A stretch of 6,141 nt of DNA. It comes from Microcaldota archaeon (GTDB taxonomy: Archaea > Micrarchaeota > Micrarchaeia > Micrarchaeales > Micrarchaeaceae). The DNA is taken from positions 1-6,141 of the forward strand of contig JAKATY010000043.1 in assembly GCA_021827955.1 (NCBI GenBank), in the 5' to 3' direction. How positions within the stretch are numbered: position 1 is the stretch's first letter; each line of letters opens with the position of its first letter. This document shows, piece after piece, positions 5,575 to 6,141 of the stretch. Below the pieces are notes generated by a model that ran no database searches, was not told where the DNA came from, and was given only the letters and a program-made list of their open reading frames with translations. A program made the translations under genes and the position numbers.

Positions 5575-5586
5575 TTGTATTTCTTT
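5575..5586 (+). terminator. Possible T-rich terminator of the ribosomal cluster
   Basis: TTGTATTTCTTT is a T-rich tract 53 bases after the uS5 stop, of the kind that releases archaeal RNA polymerase without a hairpin. It overlaps the spacer between the ferredoxin TATA box and its likely start, so it may instead be just the A/T-rich promoter region. Weak evidence. Confidence 0.2.
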
Positions 5587-5604
5587 AAATTGGTGCTTAT
5601 TAAA

Positions 5605-5608
5605 AGGT
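5605..5608 (+). promoter_or_regulatory. AGGT ribosome-binding site of the ferredoxin gene
   Basis: AGGT lies 7 bases before the ATG at 5616. It fixes that start over the nearby out-of-frame ATG at 5611, which stops after two codons. Confidence 0.4.
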
Positions 5609-5615
5609 AGATGCA

Positions 5616-5954
5616 ATGAAAGTGTACGTTGACAAGCCGAAATGCACCGGTTGTTCGCACTGCCACGATGTATGCCCTGTAAGTGTATTCGAGATGGTGC
5701 CGATAGATGCGCCAGCTGAAAAGATAAATGCCGATGTTGCTCCTCCGGAAGAGCAATGGAAGGGTCAAAACGATCCAGCCGTATATCAGAAGTGGAACGG
5801 CGTAAATGACGGTCACAACCATTACAAAGAAAAATCGGTTGCCGTAAACGGCGAAGCCTGTATACTGTGCCAAGCATGCCTTATAGAGTGCGAAGGCGAG
5901 TGCATAACGATAATAGATGATGCAGGAACCAAGTACAAGTCAATATACAAGTAA
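5616..5954 (+). CDS. Two-cluster [4Fe-4S] ferredoxin with long inter-motif linker
   Basis: This is a 112-residue soluble protein with two 4Fe-4S motifs and no signal peptide. Motif 1 is C10-x2-C13-x2-C16-x3-C20-P. Motif 2 is C82-x2-C85-x2-C88-x3-C92, followed by EGEC so that the usual proline after the fourth cysteine is missing and an extra C96 is present. Such proteins carry electrons at low potential, for example from 2-oxoacid:ferredoxin oxidoreductases; the actual partner is not visible here. The 61 residues between C20 and C82 far exceed the usual gap of under 30. They are rich in Pro, Trp, Asn and His (EEQWKGQ, VYQKWNGVNDGHNHY), with H67/H69/D65 as possible metal ligands. It has its own probable promoter, and its neighbours give no functional clue. 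Family assignment is firm; role is open. Confidence 0.9.
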   Translation: MKVYVDKPKCTGCSHCHDVCPVSVFEMVPIDAPAEKINADVAPPEEQWKGQNDPAVYQKWNGVNDGHNHYKEKSVAVNGEACILCQACLIECEGECITIIDDAGTKYKSIYK

Positions 5955-5971
5955 GGCAACAAAAGGACAAA

Positions 5972-5985
5972 TGAAAATATTTTCA
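5972..5985. repeat. 14-bp perfect palindrome after the ferredoxin gene
   Basis: TGAAAATATTTTCA reads the same on both strands. It starts 18 bases after the ferredoxin stop and ends 1 base before the terminator stem. It could be part of termination on the opposite strand, where it follows the hairpin, or a protein-binding site. A/T-rich palindromes of this length can also arise by chance. Confidence 0.45.
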
Positions 5986-5986
5986 A

Positions 5987-6022
5987 CAGCGCGCATCTTC
6001 CCGCGCTGCTGTTTCTTTTTTT
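5987..6022 (+). terminator. GC-rich hairpin plus T run, terminator of the ferredoxin gene
   Basis: CAGCGCG (5987-5993) pairs perfectly with CGCGCTG (6002-6008) around an 8-base loop. TTTC and seven T (6016-6022) follow. This is the form of an intrinsic terminator, and the T run alone suits archaeal RNA polymerase. The stem is symmetric and may also serve the gene coming from the right on the other strand, though the T content on that side is lower (it reaches the palindrome). Confidence 0.65.
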
Positions 6023-6047
6023 ATCAAATTTTTAACTCACATATTTA

Positions 6048-6140
6048 TTAGTTGAAACCTAATTCTATCTGCGCATTGCCGCGCCTTATTGTGCCTTCCG
6101 TGTTTTTCATAGCAGAATAGGACGTTGCATGCCGTGTGCA
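6048..6140 (-). CDS. Unidentified convergent gene, 3' end only
   Basis: On the minus strand a frame is open from the right edge to a double stop TAA TAA (6050-6045). The 30 visible residues end in MKNTEGTIRRGNAQIELGFN. Codon choice (AGG, ATA, GGC, GCG) resembles the neighbouring genes, and the position just before a hairpin terminator fits a convergent gene end. Another minus-strand frame is also open here but has a cysteine/histidine-rich, less protein-like sequence. I recognise no family. The fragment is short, so it could be spurious. Confidence 0.35.
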   Translation of the reverse strand, partial: CTRHATSYSAMKNTEGTIRRGNAQIELGFN

Positions 6141-6141
6141 A

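Noticed and set aside
5433..5877. Two long minus-strand open frames opposite uS5 and the ferredoxin
   Set aside because: They are antisense shadows of well-supported + strand genes and have no recognisable domains or own start signals.
5971..6051. Small + strand open frame beginning ATGAAAATATTTTC after the ferredoxin
   Set aside because: It runs through the terminator hairpin and T run, has no ribosome-binding site and codes a Phe-rich, low-quality peptide.
1..6141. CRISPR arrays, insertion sequences, tRNA or rRNA genes, defence systems
   Set aside because: No direct-repeat arrays, transposase genes, tRNA-like folds or rRNA sequence could be seen; the coding space is filled by ribosomal proteins and a ferredoxin.

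Overview
The window is almost entirely a ribosomal protein gene cluster of an archaeon. Twelve ribosomal protein genes lie on the + strand in the order uS17 (3' end only), uL14, uL24, eS4, uL5, uS14, uS8, uL6, eL32, eL19, uL18, uS5. The proteins eS4, eL32 and eL19 do not occur in bacterial ribosomes. The gene order is the known archaeal S10/spc-type order, and the compact spacing without introns rules out a eukaryote. Frequent ATA (Ile) and AGG (Arg) codons, lysine/serine/alanine-rich tails on two proteins and a possible broken operon end would fit a small-genome archaeon such as an ARMAN/Micrarchaeota-type lineage. That placement is inference and would need a phylogeny.

Layout. Positions 3-5522 are one tightly packed run: several genes overlap by ATGA (uS17/uL14, eL32/eL19), and most gaps are under 30 bases. 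The only sizeable internal gap is between eS4 and uL5, about 60 bases. It is spanned exactly by a 19-codon open frame that is joined to both neighbours by ATGA overlaps. After uS5 the expected archaeal continuation (uL30, uL15, SecY) is missing. Instead there is a 93-base spacer with a TATA-like promoter, then a 112-residue two-cluster [4Fe-4S] ferredoxin with an unusually long linker between its cysteine motifs. After the ferredoxin come a 14-bp perfect palindrome and a GC-rich hairpin with a T7 run (terminator). The window ends in what looks like the 3' end of an unidentified gene on the opposite strand, so the terminator probably sits between convergent genes.

How the genes work together. 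uS17, eS4, uS14, uS8 and uS5 belong to the 30S subunit. uL14, uL24, uL5, uL6, eL32, eL19 and uL18 belong to the 50S subunit. Co-transcription would supply them in balanced amounts. The ferredoxin is probably a separate transcription unit carrying low-potential electrons for metabolism.

Main points of interest: a recurring TGAT-N3-5-start motif that acts as an internal-type Shine-Dalgarno site and decides several starts; the micro-ORF between eS4 and uL5; N-terminal tails on uL5 and uL6; the operon break after uS5; and the ferredoxin insertion. I see no dramatic new system. Most of the window is conserved translation machinery.
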